Source: Devosia sp. (GTDB lineage Bacteria > Pseudomonadota > Alphaproteobacteria > Rhizobiales > Devosiaceae). From it: a stretch of 64,000 nucleotides of DNA. Numbering within the stretch: position 1 is the first letter of the stretch; the number at the start of each line of letters is the position of its first letter. Positions 35,764-45,331 of this stretch are shown here, piece by piece. The position numbers and the translations under genes were made by a program. Below the pieces are notes generated by a model. That model saw only the letters and a program-made list of their open reading frames with translations, was not told the DNA's origin and did not search any database. The stretch spans positions 1 through 64,000 of the forward strand of contig NZ_JACZKG010000032.1 of the NCBI RefSeq assembly GCF_014860165.1, read 5' to 3'.

Positions 35764-38130
35764 ATGCACGCCCTCCATCTAAAGCTGTTGCGGGAGATGC
35801 GGCGGCTCTGGCCGCAGATACTGGCCATCGCGCTGGTCATGGCCGCCGGCGTCGCGACGCTCGTCATCGGCGTCGGGACCTATCAGTCCCTGGCACAGAC
35901 GCGGAGCGCCTATTACGAGAGCCACCGCTTTGCCGACATCTTCGCCACGGTCACCCGCGCCCCCCGCTCGCTGCTGACGCAGATCGCGGCGATCGATGGC
36001 GTGCTCGAGGTCGACGCGCGCATTGCCAAGCACGCCTTGATGGACCTTGAAACCATGACGGCGCCGGCCTCCGCCCTCCTGGTGTCCATACCGCGGCAGG
36101 GAGACGTGGCCCTCAACCGGATCTATCTGCGCAGCGGCCGGCTGCCTGAGGTCGGGAACACCTTCGAGGCGGTGGCAAGCGAGGTCTTCGCCGACGCCAA
36201 TGGCATCCGCGAAGGATCGCGGCTCAAGCTGGTGATCAATGGGGCCCTGCGGGAGGTGACGATCACCGGCATCGCACTCTCGCCCGACTATATCTATGCC
36301 ATGGCACCGGGCGAAGTGATGCCCAATGAGGGCGGGTTCGGCGTTCTATGGGTGCCCGAGCGCAATCTCGCCGCCGCCTATGACCTGGCAGGCGCCTTCA
36401 ACAGCCTCTCGATAAAGCTCCTGCCGGGAGCCTCGGAGGCCGCGGCGATCGAGCGGCTGGATCGCCTGCTCGAAGCCTATGGCGGCCAGGGCGCCTACGG
36501 CCGCGAACGACAAACATCGCACGCCTATCTGGACACGGAACTGACGCAGCTACGGGCCATGAGCCAGGTGCTGCCGCCCATCTTCCTGCTGGTCGCCGCC
36601 TTTCTCGTCAATATGACGCTGACGCGGCTCATCGCGCTCGAGCGAGAGCAGATCGGCCTGCTGAAAGCCCTGGGCTATTCCTCCTGGGCGATCGCCTGGC
36701 ACTATATCGAATTCGTGCTGCTGATCGCCATCCTGGGAACCGTCATCGGCTTTGCCCTGGGGATCTGGGCCGGCAATCAGCTGGCTCTCCTCTATGCCCG
36801 CTTTTACAGCTTCCCTATCCTGATCTTCAGTCGTGACCCGGCGCTTTACGTCATCGCGGCCTTCGTCACCGTGGCGGCGGCCGTTGCCGGCGCGGTGCGG
36901 GCGGCAAGCACCGCGGCCTGGTTGCCGCCGGCCGTCGCCATGCTCCCCCCTGCCCCGCCGCACTATCGACGGTTGCTGAAGGCGGACATCCGGCGTCTGT
37001 TTCCCGAGCCACGCCAGACCTCGGTGATGGTCGCCCGTCACCTGCTGCACTGGCCATGGCGCACGGTCGGGGGCGTACTGGGCGCTGCCAGTTCGGTCGC
37101 TATCCTCGTCGGTTCGCTCTGGACGGTGGGCGCCATGGAATTCATGATCGACTATACCTTCAACAAGAGCGACCGCCAGGACGCCACGCTCAATTTCGTC
37201 GCGCCCAAACCCCTGTCGGCCCTCTACGAAGTTGCGCGCCTGCCGGGCATCCTGGTCGCCGAACCCTTTCGCGTGGTGGGCGCCGAAATCGGTAGCGGAC
37301 ACGTTACGCGACGCCTCGCCATCAGCGGACGCCTGCCTGAGACCAGGCTGACCCGCCTGCTCGATGCTTCCTCCGCCACGGTGGCCCTTCCAGACAGCGG
37401 GCTGCTGATCACAAGGCCACTCGCCGAAGTGCTGAATGTCGGACGCGGGGAGACGGTGGAGGTCAAGCTGCTCGAGGGCCGGCGCAACACCGCGCTTCTG
37501 CCGGTTGCCGGCGTGATCGAAGGCTATCTCGGCATGGCGGCCTATATGGACATCAATGCGCTCGGCACGCTCATGGGAGAGAGCGACCTAATCTCGGGAG
37601 CGGCTGTTTCCATCGATCCAGCGTCACAGGACAAGCTGTTCTCTCTTCTCAAGGAATCGCCGTCGCTGGGTCATCTCTCCCTGCGCTCCGCTGCCCTGGA
37701 GCGCTTCCGGGAGACCATGGCGCAGAACCTGTTCGTGATGGTCGGCGTCCTGGTCGCCCTGGCGGGGGTGATCGCCTTCGGCATCGTTTACAATTTCGCC
37801 CGGATTTCGCTTTCCGAGCAGGGCCGGGAGATGGCCAGCCTCAGGGTGCTGGGTTTTCGCAAGGGCGAGGTCGCAGGGCTGCTCCTCGCCGAGATCGGTG
37901 TCGTGGTGCTGCTGGCGCAACCCTTGGGCTGGCTCCTGGGCTATGGCCTCGCCATCGCCATGGTGAAGGGCTTTTCGAGCGAGCTGTTCAGCATGCCCCT
38001 GGTCGTGGGGCCCGAGGTCTATGCCTATTCGAGCCTCGTCGTCGTCGCCTCGGCCCTGATTGCCGGCCTGGTTGTGGTGCGCCGCGTCGACCGCCTCGAT
38101 ATGATCGCAGTCCTCAAGACAAGGGAATAG
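35764..38130 (+). CDS. ABC transporter permease with two FtsX domains
   Basis: A 788-residue permease. It has an N-terminal membrane helix followed by a large extracytoplasmic domain, an FtsX-type helix group at about residues 275-400, a second extracytoplasmic domain, and a second FtsX group in the last 130 residues. The duplicated FtsX layout means one chain may serve as both halves of the transporter. It starts 4 bases after the ATPase gene and ends 4 bases before the adaptor gene. The transported compound is unknown; lipids or envelope components are usual for this type. Confidence 0.87.
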   Translation: MHALHLKLLREMRRLWPQILAIALVMAAGVATLVIGVGTYQSLAQTRSAYYESHRFADIFATVTRAPRSLLTQIAAIDGVLEVDARIAKHALMDLETMTAPASALLVSIPRQGDVALNRIYLRSGRLPEVGNTFEAVASEVFADANGIREGSRLKLVINGALREVTITGIALSPDYIYAMAPGEVMPNEGGFGVLWVPERNLAAAYDLAGAFNSLSIKLLPGASEAAAIERLDRLLEAYGGQGAYGRERQTSHAYLDTELTQLRAMSQVLPPIFLLVAAFLVNMTLTRLIALEREQIGLLKALGYSSWAIAWHYIEFVLLIAILGTVIGFALGIWAGNQLALLYARFYSFPILIFSRDPALYVIAAFVTVAAAVAGAVRAASTAAWLPPAVAMLPPAPPHYRRLLKADIRRLFPEPRQTSVMVARHLLHWPWRTVGGVLGAASSVAILVGSLWTVGAMEFMIDYTFNKSDRQDATLNFVAPKPLSALYEVARLPGILVAEPFRVVGAEIGSGHVTRRLAISGRLPETRLTRLLDASSATVALPDSGLLITRPLAEVLNVGRGETVEVKLLEGRRNTALLPVAGVIEGYLGMAAYMDINALGTLMGESDLISGAAVSIDPASQDKLFSLLKESPSLGHLSLRSAALERFRETMAQNLFVMVGVLVALAGVIAFGIVYNFARISLSEQGREMASLRVLGFRKGEVAGLLLAEIGVVVLLAQPLGWLLGYGLAIAMVKGFSSELFSMPLVVGPEVYAYSSLVVVASALIAGLVVVRRVDRLDMIAVLKTRE

Positions 38131-38134
38131 AGCC

Positions 38135-39325
38135 ATGTGGGGTCGCCTCGTCAGCGCCATAGTTGTCGCCCTGATCCTCGCCTCCGCGGTATGGGCCCTG
38201 TGGCCTCGTCCGATGGCGGTCGAGGTCGCCACGATTGCCAGCCGCGACCTGCAGGTGCTGGTGGAGGAAGAGGGCACCAGTCGTATCCGCGAGGTATTCC
38301 GCGTCTCGGCGCCGGTCAGCGGCAGCCTGACCCGCGTCGCCGTACATGCCGGGGACGCGGTGACCGAGGGACAGGCCGTCGCCACGATCCGGCCCGTTGA
38401 CCCAGGCCTCCTCGACGAGCGCTCAAGGCGTATCGCCCAGGCAACCGTACAGGCGGCGGCAGCAGGGGTAGACCTGGCGGCCGCCAACCTCGCCCAGGCG
38501 GAAGCGCAGCAGGGCTTTGCCGCCGCCGAACTGGACCGCACCATGTCTCTGGCCGACCGCGGCCTCGTTCCCACCAGGATCGAGCAACAGGTTGTGCTTG
38601 CGGCCTCGACCGCCCAGGCTAATGTCAGCGCGGCCCAGGCCACACTGCTGATGCGCAAGCAAGAGCTTGAGAGCGCGCAGGCGTCCTTGATGGAGGGAGG
38701 CGGCGAGACGGAGGCCAGCACCTGTTGCGTGGAAGTCCGGGCTCCGGCCTCGGGGCAAGTGCTCTCGGTGCTGACCGAAAGCGCGCAGGTGGTACAGCCT
38801 GGAACGCCGCTGCTCGACATCGGCGATCCCAGCGATCTCGAGGTGGTCATCGAGGTGCTCTCCAGCGATGCAGTCCGCATCTCGGAGGGCGCGGAGGCGA
38901 CGATAGACGGCTGGGGAGGTGAGCCGCTGGCAGCCCGGGTCACCCGCGTCGAGCCCACCGCCACAACGCATATCAGCGCGTTGGGCATCGAGGAGCAGCG
39001 AACCAGGGTAACGCTGGCCTTCACGGATGAACCCGCCAAGCGACTGCGGCTTGGCCATGGCTTTCACGTGATTGCCAAGGTGGTCGTCTGGGAGGGTCGC
39101 TCGCTGGTCGCCGTACCGATGGGAAGCCTGTTTCGCCACGGCGATCAATGGGCGGTGTTCGTGGTGCAAGACGGTGTGGCGACCGTAAGGGTCGTCACAC
39201 TAGGCGAGCGGAACCCCGACTATGCCGTAGTCGAAACCGGCCTGTTAATGGGCGAAGAGGTGATCATTCATCCGGGAGATACCATTGCCGATGGCGTCCG
39301 CGTGGTGGCGACACCAACTCTCTAG
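38135..39325 (+). CDS. HlyD/RND-type periplasmic adaptor protein
   Basis: A 396-residue membrane-fusion protein. One N-terminal membrane anchor is followed by a lipoyl/barrel-sandwich half near residues 60-95. A coiled-coil hairpin rich in Ala, Gln and Glu covers about residues 100-190, then come the second lipoyl half with VRAPASGQVLSVL and beta-barrel domains. It would connect the inner-membrane ABC exporter to an outer-membrane channel encoded elsewhere. It is the last gene of the exporter operon. Two cysteines in the loop STCCVEV are unusual and could form a disulphide. Confidence 0.87.
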   Translation: MWGRLVSAIVVALILASAVWALWPRPMAVEVATIASRDLQVLVEEEGTSRIREVFRVSAPVSGSLTRVAVHAGDAVTEGQAVATIRPVDPGLLDERSRRIAQATVQAAAAGVDLAAANLAQAEAQQGFAAAELDRTMSLADRGLVPTRIEQQVVLAASTAQANVSAAQATLLMRKQELESAQASLMEGGGETEASTCCVEVRAPASGQVLSVLTESAQVVQPGTPLLDIGDPSDLEVVIEVLSSDAVRISEGAEATIDGWGGEPLAARVTRVEPTATTHISALGIEEQRTRVTLAFTDEPAKRLRLGHGFHVIAKVVVWEGRSLVAVPMGSLFRHGDQWAVFVVQDGVATVRVVTLGERNPDYAVVETGLLMGEEVIIHPGDTIADGVRVVATPTL

Positions 39326-39355
39326 CCGGCGGTCCGGGACTTTTGCCAAGCCCAT

Positions 39356-39369
39356 TTGATCAGGGTCAA
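39356..39369 (+). promoter_or_regulatory. FNR/FixK box upstream of the 123-residue hypothetical gene
   Basis: TTGATCAGGGTCAA fits TTGAY-N4-RTCAA. A good -10-like CATAAT lies at 39392-39397, 22 bases after the box. The expected start is near 39404, leaving a 56-base leader before the ATG at 39460. Confidence 0.72.
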
Positions 39370-39459
39370 AATGCGCGGCCCGCTAACCTCCCATAATGGC
39401 AGCATGTTTTGTCGCTAGCCCGATCATAATGGCCGGGCAACCTATATCGGAGACCACGC

Positions 39460-39831
39460 ATGATCGCCCTGACCCACATCCGGCTGGAACTGGCCCGCGA
39501 GACCGGACACCCCGAAGGGGACCACGCGACCGGCTACGATCTCTACCTCCCGCTGACGGCCGACGGGCACATTGACGCCGGGGCATGGCAGGCCGCGAAG
39601 GCGGATTGCCTGGTTCGCAAATTCACGTCAGACGGGCAATCTGCGGTGGGCATTATCCGGCACGGCCCCGGTGGCCGATGGGACTTCGATTATGACGACG
39701 GCGCCTCGTTTGGCGACGAGTGGGGCCACCGCCTCGATGCGGAGCGTTTTGTCCAGGGAGAATATGTCTCCATCCGTGGACCCGGCGATGCGACACACAC
39801 CTATAAGGTCATCAACCTCGTCCCTGTTTGA
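39460..39831 (+). CDS. Conserved hypothetical protein, FixK-box controlled
   Basis: A 123-residue soluble acidic protein that is not recognised. It has no signal peptide or membrane helix. Notable is a central DFDYDDGASFGDEWGH stretch rich in Asp, Gly and aromatic residues, and several His in the first half. The start ATG follows a weak GGAG-type site. It is a single-gene unit behind a FixK/FNR box with a good -10 element, so it is very probably expressed at low oxygen. Function cannot be inferred. Confidence 0.7.
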   Translation: MIALTHIRLELARETGHPEGDHATGYDLYLPLTADGHIDAGAWQAAKADCLVRKFTSDGQSAVGIIRHGPGGRWDFDYDDGASFGDEWGHRLDAERFVQGEYVSIRGPGDATHTYKVINLVPV

Positions 39832-40105
39832 TCCCGGACTCGGAGTGAACCGGCGCCTACCCGGCCGGCCCATCGCTATCGATCTCCCCCGCTAAATGCA
39901 CTCATGTCATCGCAGGCGCAGCTGCCATGCGCCGGCCCGCCTTGCTGTGGCCGAATTTGGCTCTCACGCTTCAAGCCTTATATCGCGCGGGCCTGATCGA
40001 CGATTCGAGTAAGGTGCATGGCTGGCTATGAAGTGACCGCCTTGGGGCGACCATGGATGACAGCTTCGATCAGGGCACCCCGCAAGTTGCGAGAGAGAGT
40101 TAGTA

Positions 40106-40819
40106 TTGGCCCGAAACCGCTACACGCTTTGCGAACATGTAGGGAACCCGCAGGATTGGACCTATACTTGGCAGGTCAATGACGACGTCACCCTCGGCAG
40201 CAGCTGCGGGTTTTGTCGGCGAGATACCTTGCGGCTGACCTACGAAGTCACACGCGGCGAAGAGGTTGCCTGGATCTGCCAGAACTGCATCGCGCGTTAT
40301 CCGATCGGCGCCACGCTCGACGGCGAACCGATGGAGCCCAAGGCCGCCAGGGCCTATGCACACGGTCTGACAGCCAGGCTCAAGCAGACAACCTGCCAGG
40401 ATATTCTCCGGCGCGTACAGGCGGCGAGCCCCGACGCAGAACTTGAAGAAGTGGTGATCTATTTCGATCGCAACCTGCAGCTCTCGCCACTTCGCGCGGC
40501 CCGCCTGTTCTCGACCATGCTGCGTGTCGGCGAGCAGATCAACGCGCGCGTCTTCGAGGTGCAAACCCGCAGCAATGCGCATCAACAGGAATTCGGTAGC
40601 CTCTCGGAGGCTGACCGGAGCCTCGTCTGGATAGCGCTCTCGCCGCAGCAACGTCGCCGGCTGGCTTCACTCGGCTTTGCCCCCGCCGATACCCTGGTGC
40701 ATCGCACCCAGGTCCGCCGGCTGCCGCGGGTCGAGGTTCAGCTGGCCGCTCCGCGCAAGGCTCCCTTGACTGAGACGGCAAGTCCCGATCCCGCGCTAAA
40801 AACGTCGCGATATCAATAA
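40106..40819 (+). CDS. Uncharacterised protein with N-terminal CxxC-x20-CxxC zinc ribbon
   Basis: A 237-residue protein. Cys34/Cys37 and Cys58/Cys61 form two CxxC knuckles, a likely zinc ribbon. The middle is helical and the C-terminal 40 residues are basic and Pro-rich. No enzyme motif is visible, and a nucleic-acid-binding or protein-binding role is only a guess. The start is a TTG at 40106 with GAGAGAG upstream. It stands alone, preceded by 274 bases without a recognised signal, and lies between the FixK-box region and the polysaccharide cluster. Confidence 0.62.
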   Translation: MARNRYTLCEHVGNPQDWTYTWQVNDDVTLGSSCGFCRRDTLRLTYEVTRGEEVAWICQNCIARYPIGATLDGEPMEPKAARAYAHGLTARLKQTTCQDILRRVQAASPDAELEEVVIYFDRNLQLSPLRAARLFSTMLRVGEQINARVFEVQTRSNAHQQEFGSLSEADRSLVWIALSPQQRRRLASLGFAPADTLVHRTQVRRLPRVEVQLAAPRKAPLTETASPDPALKTSRYQ

Positions 40820-40933
40820 CTTAATCCGGAACTAGCCAAGGTGTGGCAATATCCTGCCGCGCCTGTGCCCCATTGCGAGCACGATCAGTCTCAACAATCC
40901 TAGCTCTGATAAATCACCAGCAAGGATGGGGAC

Positions 40934-42163
40934 ATGCAAGCAATCCCGCACCGAACCCGATCCGCCCTGCGTTTTGCAACCAGCCTCGCCATCGGGCTTG
41001 TCTGGCTCGGAACAGCGCAGGCGGCCAACCCCTATATGCTGGGGGTTTCCGACAAGCTCAGCATCAAGGTCGTGCAGTGGAAGGCCGCCGACTCCACCTT
41101 CGAGGAGTGGACGGCACTGGGCGGCGAATATGTCGTCGGCGCGGACGGCAACGTCAATTTCCCCATGGTTGGCCCGACTGAAGGGGCCGGCAAGACCAGC
41201 GCCGACCTGGCCGTCGCGCTGGGTTCGGCGCTGCAGCAGACCCTTGGCCTGAGCACCGCGCCAACCGTCACCGTGGAGGTCGCCGCCTATGGTCCGATCT
41301 ATGTCTCGGGCGATGTCGGCAGCCCCGGTGAATATCCGTTCGCCCCGAACCTGACGGTCGTCAAGGCCCTGGCCCTGGCGGGTGGCGAACGACGCAGTGC
41401 CGAAACGACTTCGCGCCCGGAGAAGGAGATCCTGACCACATCGGGCGCCCTGGATGTGCTTCGGGATGAGTATCGGCGCCTGCTGGTCCGCCGGGCGCGG
41501 CTGGATGCCGAACTGGCCGGGCAGGACCAGATTGCCATACCACCGGAACTCGAGGGTACCGAGGGGCTTGAGCCTCTGGTCGCGGCCGAAACCGCTATTC
41601 TGTCGGCGCAGCGGCGTCAGGCCGAAGCGCAATCCACATCACTGACCGATCAGGTGGCCCTGCTCAATACCCAGATCGACGCCTTTGGCCAGAAGGAGAC
41701 GGGGACCGAGGCGCAACTCGTCCTGGCACGCGAGCAGCTCGACAAGATCACCGCCCTCTCCGATGACGGCCTTGCCCTGGCCTCGCGCGTCGCATCGCTC
41801 CAGACCAATGTCTCGGACCTCGAATCCCGCCTTCTCGACACGCAGACCACCACGCTGCAGGCCCGCCAGGACATCGCCGCCGCCCAGCGCGAACAGGCAC
41901 GGCTGACCGACCAGCGCATCTCCGACCTGACTCTCGAGCGGCAGACCGTCGATGGGCAGATCGGCGCCCTGCAGCTCAAGATCGCCACGCAGCAGGGACT
42001 GGTCCAGGAGGCCGCCCTCTATACCGGCGTCGCCGTGCCCGGGAACTCGGCCCCGTCCTACAGTTACGTCATCGTCCGCGATGGCGAGGAGATCCCTGCC
42101 GATCTCACCACGCCGCTCGAAGCCGGCGATGTCGTGGTGGCCAAACTGGAGCTTGCACCATGA
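40934..42163 (+). CDS. Polysaccharide export protein (OPX/Wza family, ExoF-like)
   Basis: A 409-residue exported protein with a signal peptide (residues 1-31, ending AQAAN). A polysaccharide-export (PES) domain spans residues 33-115, an SLBB-type domain with YVSGDVGSPGEYPF lies near residues 115-160, and a long coiled coil covers residues 170-360. This is the architecture of ExoF of Sinorhizobium, the outer-membrane or periplasmic export partner of ExoP. A GGATGGGG ribosome site lies before the ATG. Its stop overlaps the next gene by four bases (ATGA). Confidence 0.88.
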   Translation: MQAIPHRTRSALRFATSLAIGLVWLGTAQAANPYMLGVSDKLSIKVVQWKAADSTFEEWTALGGEYVVGADGNVNFPMVGPTEGAGKTSADLAVALGSALQQTLGLSTAPTVTVEVAAYGPIYVSGDVGSPGEYPFAPNLTVVKALALAGGERRSAETTSRPEKEILTTSGALDVLRDEYRRLLVRRARLDAELAGQDQIAIPPELEGTEGLEPLVAAETAILSAQRRQAEAQSTSLTDQVALLNTQIDAFGQKETGTEAQLVLAREQLDKITALSDDGLALASRVASLQTNVSDLESRLLDTQTTTLQARQDIAAAQREQARLTDQRISDLTLERQTVDGQIGALQLKIATQQGLVQEAALYTGVAVPGNSAPSYSYVIVRDGEEIPADLTTPLEAGDVVVAKLELAP

Positions 42164-42966
42164 CTGCGATGAGACGCTTGCCCACCCGAACTCTGTTGCC
42201 GCTGCTGCTTGGATCGCTCGCCATGTCGGGCCCGACCCTGGCGCAGGAAGCCGCCTTTCGCGACGATTTCAACCAGCTCGATCTAACGCGCTGGTATGTT
42301 TCGGATGGCTGGAGCAATGGCAGCCACCAGAATTGCACCTGGTCCTCGGACCAGGCCAAAGCCGCCAATGGCATGCTGCTGGTCGGCTTCGCCCCCGTCC
42401 CCAAGGGCGACCGCCAGTATCGGTGCGGTGAGATCCAGACGCGCAAGGCCTATGGCTACGGCACCTTTGAAGCCCGCTTCAAGACGCCGTCGGGTTCGGG
42501 GCTGAATGCAGCCTTTTTCACCTATATCGGGCAGCAGCAGGGCAAGCCCCACGATGAGATCGACTTCGAAGTGCTGCTGCACGACACCAGCCACGTCGAC
42601 ACGACCACGTTCGTCAATGGCAAGAGCGGCGATGGCACGACCGGCGCCGGGCAGTCCCACCCCCTGCCCCAGCCTTCCGACGCTGATTTCACCACCTATG
42701 CCTTTACCTGGGAGCCGGATCGCCTCCGCTTCTACATCGACGGCGAGCTCGTTCGGACCATGACCGAGCCCGCGACCATACCGAGCAACCCGCAGCGCAT
42801 CTTCTTCAGCCTGTGGGGCTCGGACACACTGACCGACTGGATGGGTACATTTGCGCCCGTCACGAGCCCCATCGCCATGGAAGTGGATTGGGTGGCCTTC
42901 ACGCCACTGGGGGCCGATTGCGCCTTTGACGATTCCATCCTGTGCCAAGACAACGAGGACAATTGA
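42160..42966 (+). CDS. Secreted GH16 endo-beta-glycanase (ExoK-like)
   Basis: A 268-residue glycoside hydrolase family 16 enzyme with a signal peptide (1-27, LAQEA). The catalytic signature is HDEIDFEVL, whose two Glu are nucleophile and acid/base, and the family's aromatic sugar-binding residues surround it. ExoK of Sinorhizobium cleaves nascent succinoglycan into shorter chains, and the context suggests the same here; lichenase-type activity is the alternative. The gene overlaps its neighbours by 4 bases upstream and 1 base downstream, so it belongs to a tight operon. Confidence 0.88.
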   Translation: MTAMRRLPTRTLLPLLLGSLAMSGPTLAQEAAFRDDFNQLDLTRWYVSDGWSNGSHQNCTWSSDQAKAANGMLLVGFAPVPKGDRQYRCGEIQTRKAYGYGTFEARFKTPSGSGLNAAFFTYIGQQQGKPHDEIDFEVLLHDTSHVDTTTFVNGKSGDGTTGAGQSHPLPQPSDADFTTYAFTWEPDRLRFYIDGELVRTMTEPATIPSNPQRIFFSLWGSDTLTDWMGTFAPVTSPIAMEVDWVAFTPLGADCAFDDSILCQDNEDN

Positions 42967-43859
42967 TGAAACTGGTGTTCTTTCGCGGCAAGGTGCCGAA
43001 TTTTGGAGACGAACTGAACCTGTATGTCTGGCCGGCACTCCTGCCCAAGGGCTTTCTCGATGAAGACGAGGACGAACTCTTCGTCGGTATCGGCTCCATT
43101 ATCGGTGACCACCTGCCTGCCCGGTCCCGCAAGTTCGTCATGGGCTCAGGCTATGCGGGCTATATGGGCCTGCCGGACGTGCATGACGGAAGCTGGGACA
43201 TTCGCTTCGTGCGTGGACCCAATACTGCCAAGACCCTGGGCATAGACCCCGCCCTTTCGATCTGCGACAGCGCCATCCTGTTGCGCGCCATGGAGCTTCC
43301 GGCCCCCGACGAGCGCGTCGGCGTCGCCTTCATGCCCCACTACGAGAGCCTCGAGCGCGGCAACTGGGCCGAAGCCTGCCGGCTGGCCGGCATGACGCTG
43401 ATCGATGCCACCGAGCCGGTGGAAAAGGTGCTGAGCCAGATTGCCGGCGCCCGGATTCTCATCACCGAGGCGATGCACGGCGCCATCGTCGCGGATGCCC
43501 TGCGCACCCCCTGGATCGGAGCCCGCCCAATCTATGGTGGCCACCACAAGAAATGGCTCGACTGGGCCGGCGCCCTTGGCCTCGACGTGCGGCTCAATAC
43601 GCTCAAGCCCACCAGTGTTCTGGAATACTATATCGGCCGGACCGGACGTGGCGGCAGCCTGGGCAAGGTCGGCCGCTTCAGCGCATCGCCGCTGGCGGGC
43701 ATTCCAAATCGAATATTCACCGAGCAGGCGGCGCGGCATCTCGACGGAATGTCCAGGCTGGAGCCGCAACTGAGCGCCGATACCGCGATCCGTGAAGTGA
43801 CCGATCGTGCGCTGGCCGCGGTTGATGGCTTCGTCCGCAGTCGCGTGGCGGCGGCCTAA
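42966..43859 (+). CDS. Polysaccharide pyruvyl transferase (ExoV-like)
   Basis: A 297-residue member of the polysaccharide pyruvyl transferase family, which adds ketal pyruvate to a sugar of the repeat unit. The N-terminal FRGKVPNFGDELN block and the later ITEAMHGAIVADALRTPWIG block are typical of ExoV-type enzymes. The ATG at 42966 overlaps the previous stop (TGATG). Pyruvylation would make the polymer acidic. The gene end overlaps the convergent flippase gene by four bases. Confidence 0.87.
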   Translation: MKLVFFRGKVPNFGDELNLYVWPALLPKGFLDEDEDELFVGIGSIIGDHLPARSRKFVMGSGYAGYMGLPDVHDGSWDIRFVRGPNTAKTLGIDPALSICDSAILLRAMELPAPDERVGVAFMPHYESLERGNWAEACRLAGMTLIDATEPVEKVLSQIAGARILITEAMHGAIVADALRTPWIGARPIYGGHHKKWLDWAGALGLDVRLNTLKPTSVLEYYIGRTGRGGSLGKVGRFSASPLAGIPNRIFTEQAARHLDGMSRLEPQLSADTAIREVTDRALAAVDGFVRSRVAAA

Positions 43860-45331
43860 CGCCGCCGGCGGACGAAACCCACCAGGGTTTTGAGCCGCGT
43901 TGCTCCAACAAGCAGAATGACGGCGCCGTAGCTCAAGGCTGCGGCGCCTATTGTTGCGGCCAGTCGTAGGACCGGATCGGCCGCCGCCAGTTCCTGCTGT
44001 ACCAGCCATCCGCAGCCGCCCATCACCAGCGTTGCTGCCACTGGCAGGGCAAGGGACCCGAGATAGGACCACACCGAAACGCTAAGCAGCCGCACGACCA
44101 TGTGCACGGTTGGCAGCCAGATGAGCACGTTCAGGATGACCAACGAAGTGGTCAGCGCTACCACGCCCCAGCCTGAGAACAGGAAGATGTAGAGCACCGT
44201 GACGGCCTGCTTGCCCAGGATGTAGTAGAACCACAAATCTGCCTGCCCCTGGCTGCGGATCAGCGAGGATTGCAGCGTGCCGACCGCGGTCAGCAGGCCG
44301 AGGACGCAGAAAGCCTGTACGACCGGCACTGCGGAAAGCCATGCCTCGCCGAAGGCGAAGGGAATGAGATCGGGGGCGATCAATGCCAGCCCCGCAAAGA
44401 CGGGAAATGCCACGACCGATGAAGCAAACGTGCCCAGAAGGTAGGCGTCGCGCAGCTTGGCGGGCTCGCGCTGCATCGAGGACAGAAGCGAGTAGGAAAC
44501 CAGGTTGAGCGCGCCGGAAATGAGATCGGTCAGGATCTGGAAGATGCGGCGGGCGAAGCTGTAGATGCCCAGCCAGGCTGGTCCCATCAGCGCACCGATG
44601 AGCAACTGATCGAGATTGATCGTGGTGATGAAGTGATTGCCGGTCGAGAACAGGCCAAAGGCCCGGAGCTCGCGCAGCGCATTGCGGTCAAACCGCAGCC
44701 CGGGCCACCAGCGCGCGCCAACCAGTGCACCAAAACAGGCCGCAACCGCCCCTGCCAGTTGCGAGAATGCTAGGGCCCAGAGCCCGAAACCTGCCCAGAG
44801 TAGGCCAAGGCAGACAATTGCGGTGACCGCCGATGCCGCCGTCGTTCGCAAGGCCAGCATCTTGAACGACATGGTGCGCACGATCAGCGCGTTTGGCACG
44901 GCAGCGGCCATGTCGAAGATGACGCGCGCGGCCACGAGCGGGAGGAGCGCCACCAGCAAGGGCTCACCCGAGGCTGCTGCAATGACCGGCGCAGCGGCGC
45001 ACAGCGCGGCAAAAATGAGCAGGGCTGCGCCGAGGCAGAGCCAGAACACCGTATCGAGGTGGGCAGATGACACGTTCTCGCGCTGGATCAGCGCTTCGCG
45101 AAAGCCGGCTGGGGCGATCGCCACACCGACACTGGCTATGCTCACGGCAAAGGCGACGATGCCGAACTCGGCCGGCGACAGCACGCGCGAGCTCGCCAGG
45201 AACACCAGAAAGCCCAGGGCCGCCGGCACGAAGCTGCTCACCAGCGACCAGAGCGTACCCTTGATCGCGGCCGAGGCACGGCCGGTGGTGAGGTGGCCGC
45301 GCAGGGACCCGGCTTCCGTGGAAACGCTCAT
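43856..45331 (-). CDS. Wzx-type polysaccharide flippase (ExoT-like)
   Basis: A 491-residue membrane protein with about 12-14 helices of the MOP/polysaccharide-transport superfamily. It begins with the VLSPAEFGIVAFAVSIAS region and continues with regularly spaced helices to the end. It should move lipid-linked repeat units across the inner membrane for polymerisation. It is the last gene of a leftward operon, overlapping the upstream glycosyltransferase gene by four bases (ATGA). Confidence 0.88.
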   Translation of the reverse strand: MSVSTEAGSLRGHLTTGRASAAIKGTLWSLVSSFVPAALGFLVFLASSRVLSPAEFGIVAFAVSIASVGVAIAPAGFREALIQRENVSSAHLDTVFWLCLGAALLIFAALCAAAPVIAAASGEPLLVALLPLVAARVIFDMAAAVPNALIVRTMSFKMLALRTTAASAVTAIVCLGLLWAGFGLWALAFSQLAGAVAACFGALVGARWWPGLRFDRNALRELRAFGLFSTGNHFITTINLDQLLIGALMGPAWLGIYSFARRIFQILTDLISGALNLVSYSLLSSMQREPAKLRDAYLLGTFASSVVAFPVFAGLALIAPDLIPFAFGEAWLSAVPVVQAFCVLGLLTAVGTLQSSLIRSQGQADLWFYYILGKQAVTVLYIFLFSGWGVVALTTSLVILNVLIWLPTVHMVVRLLSVSVWSYLGSLALPVAATLVMGGCGWLVQQELAAADPVLRLAATIGAAALSYGAVILLVGATRLKTLVGFVRRRR

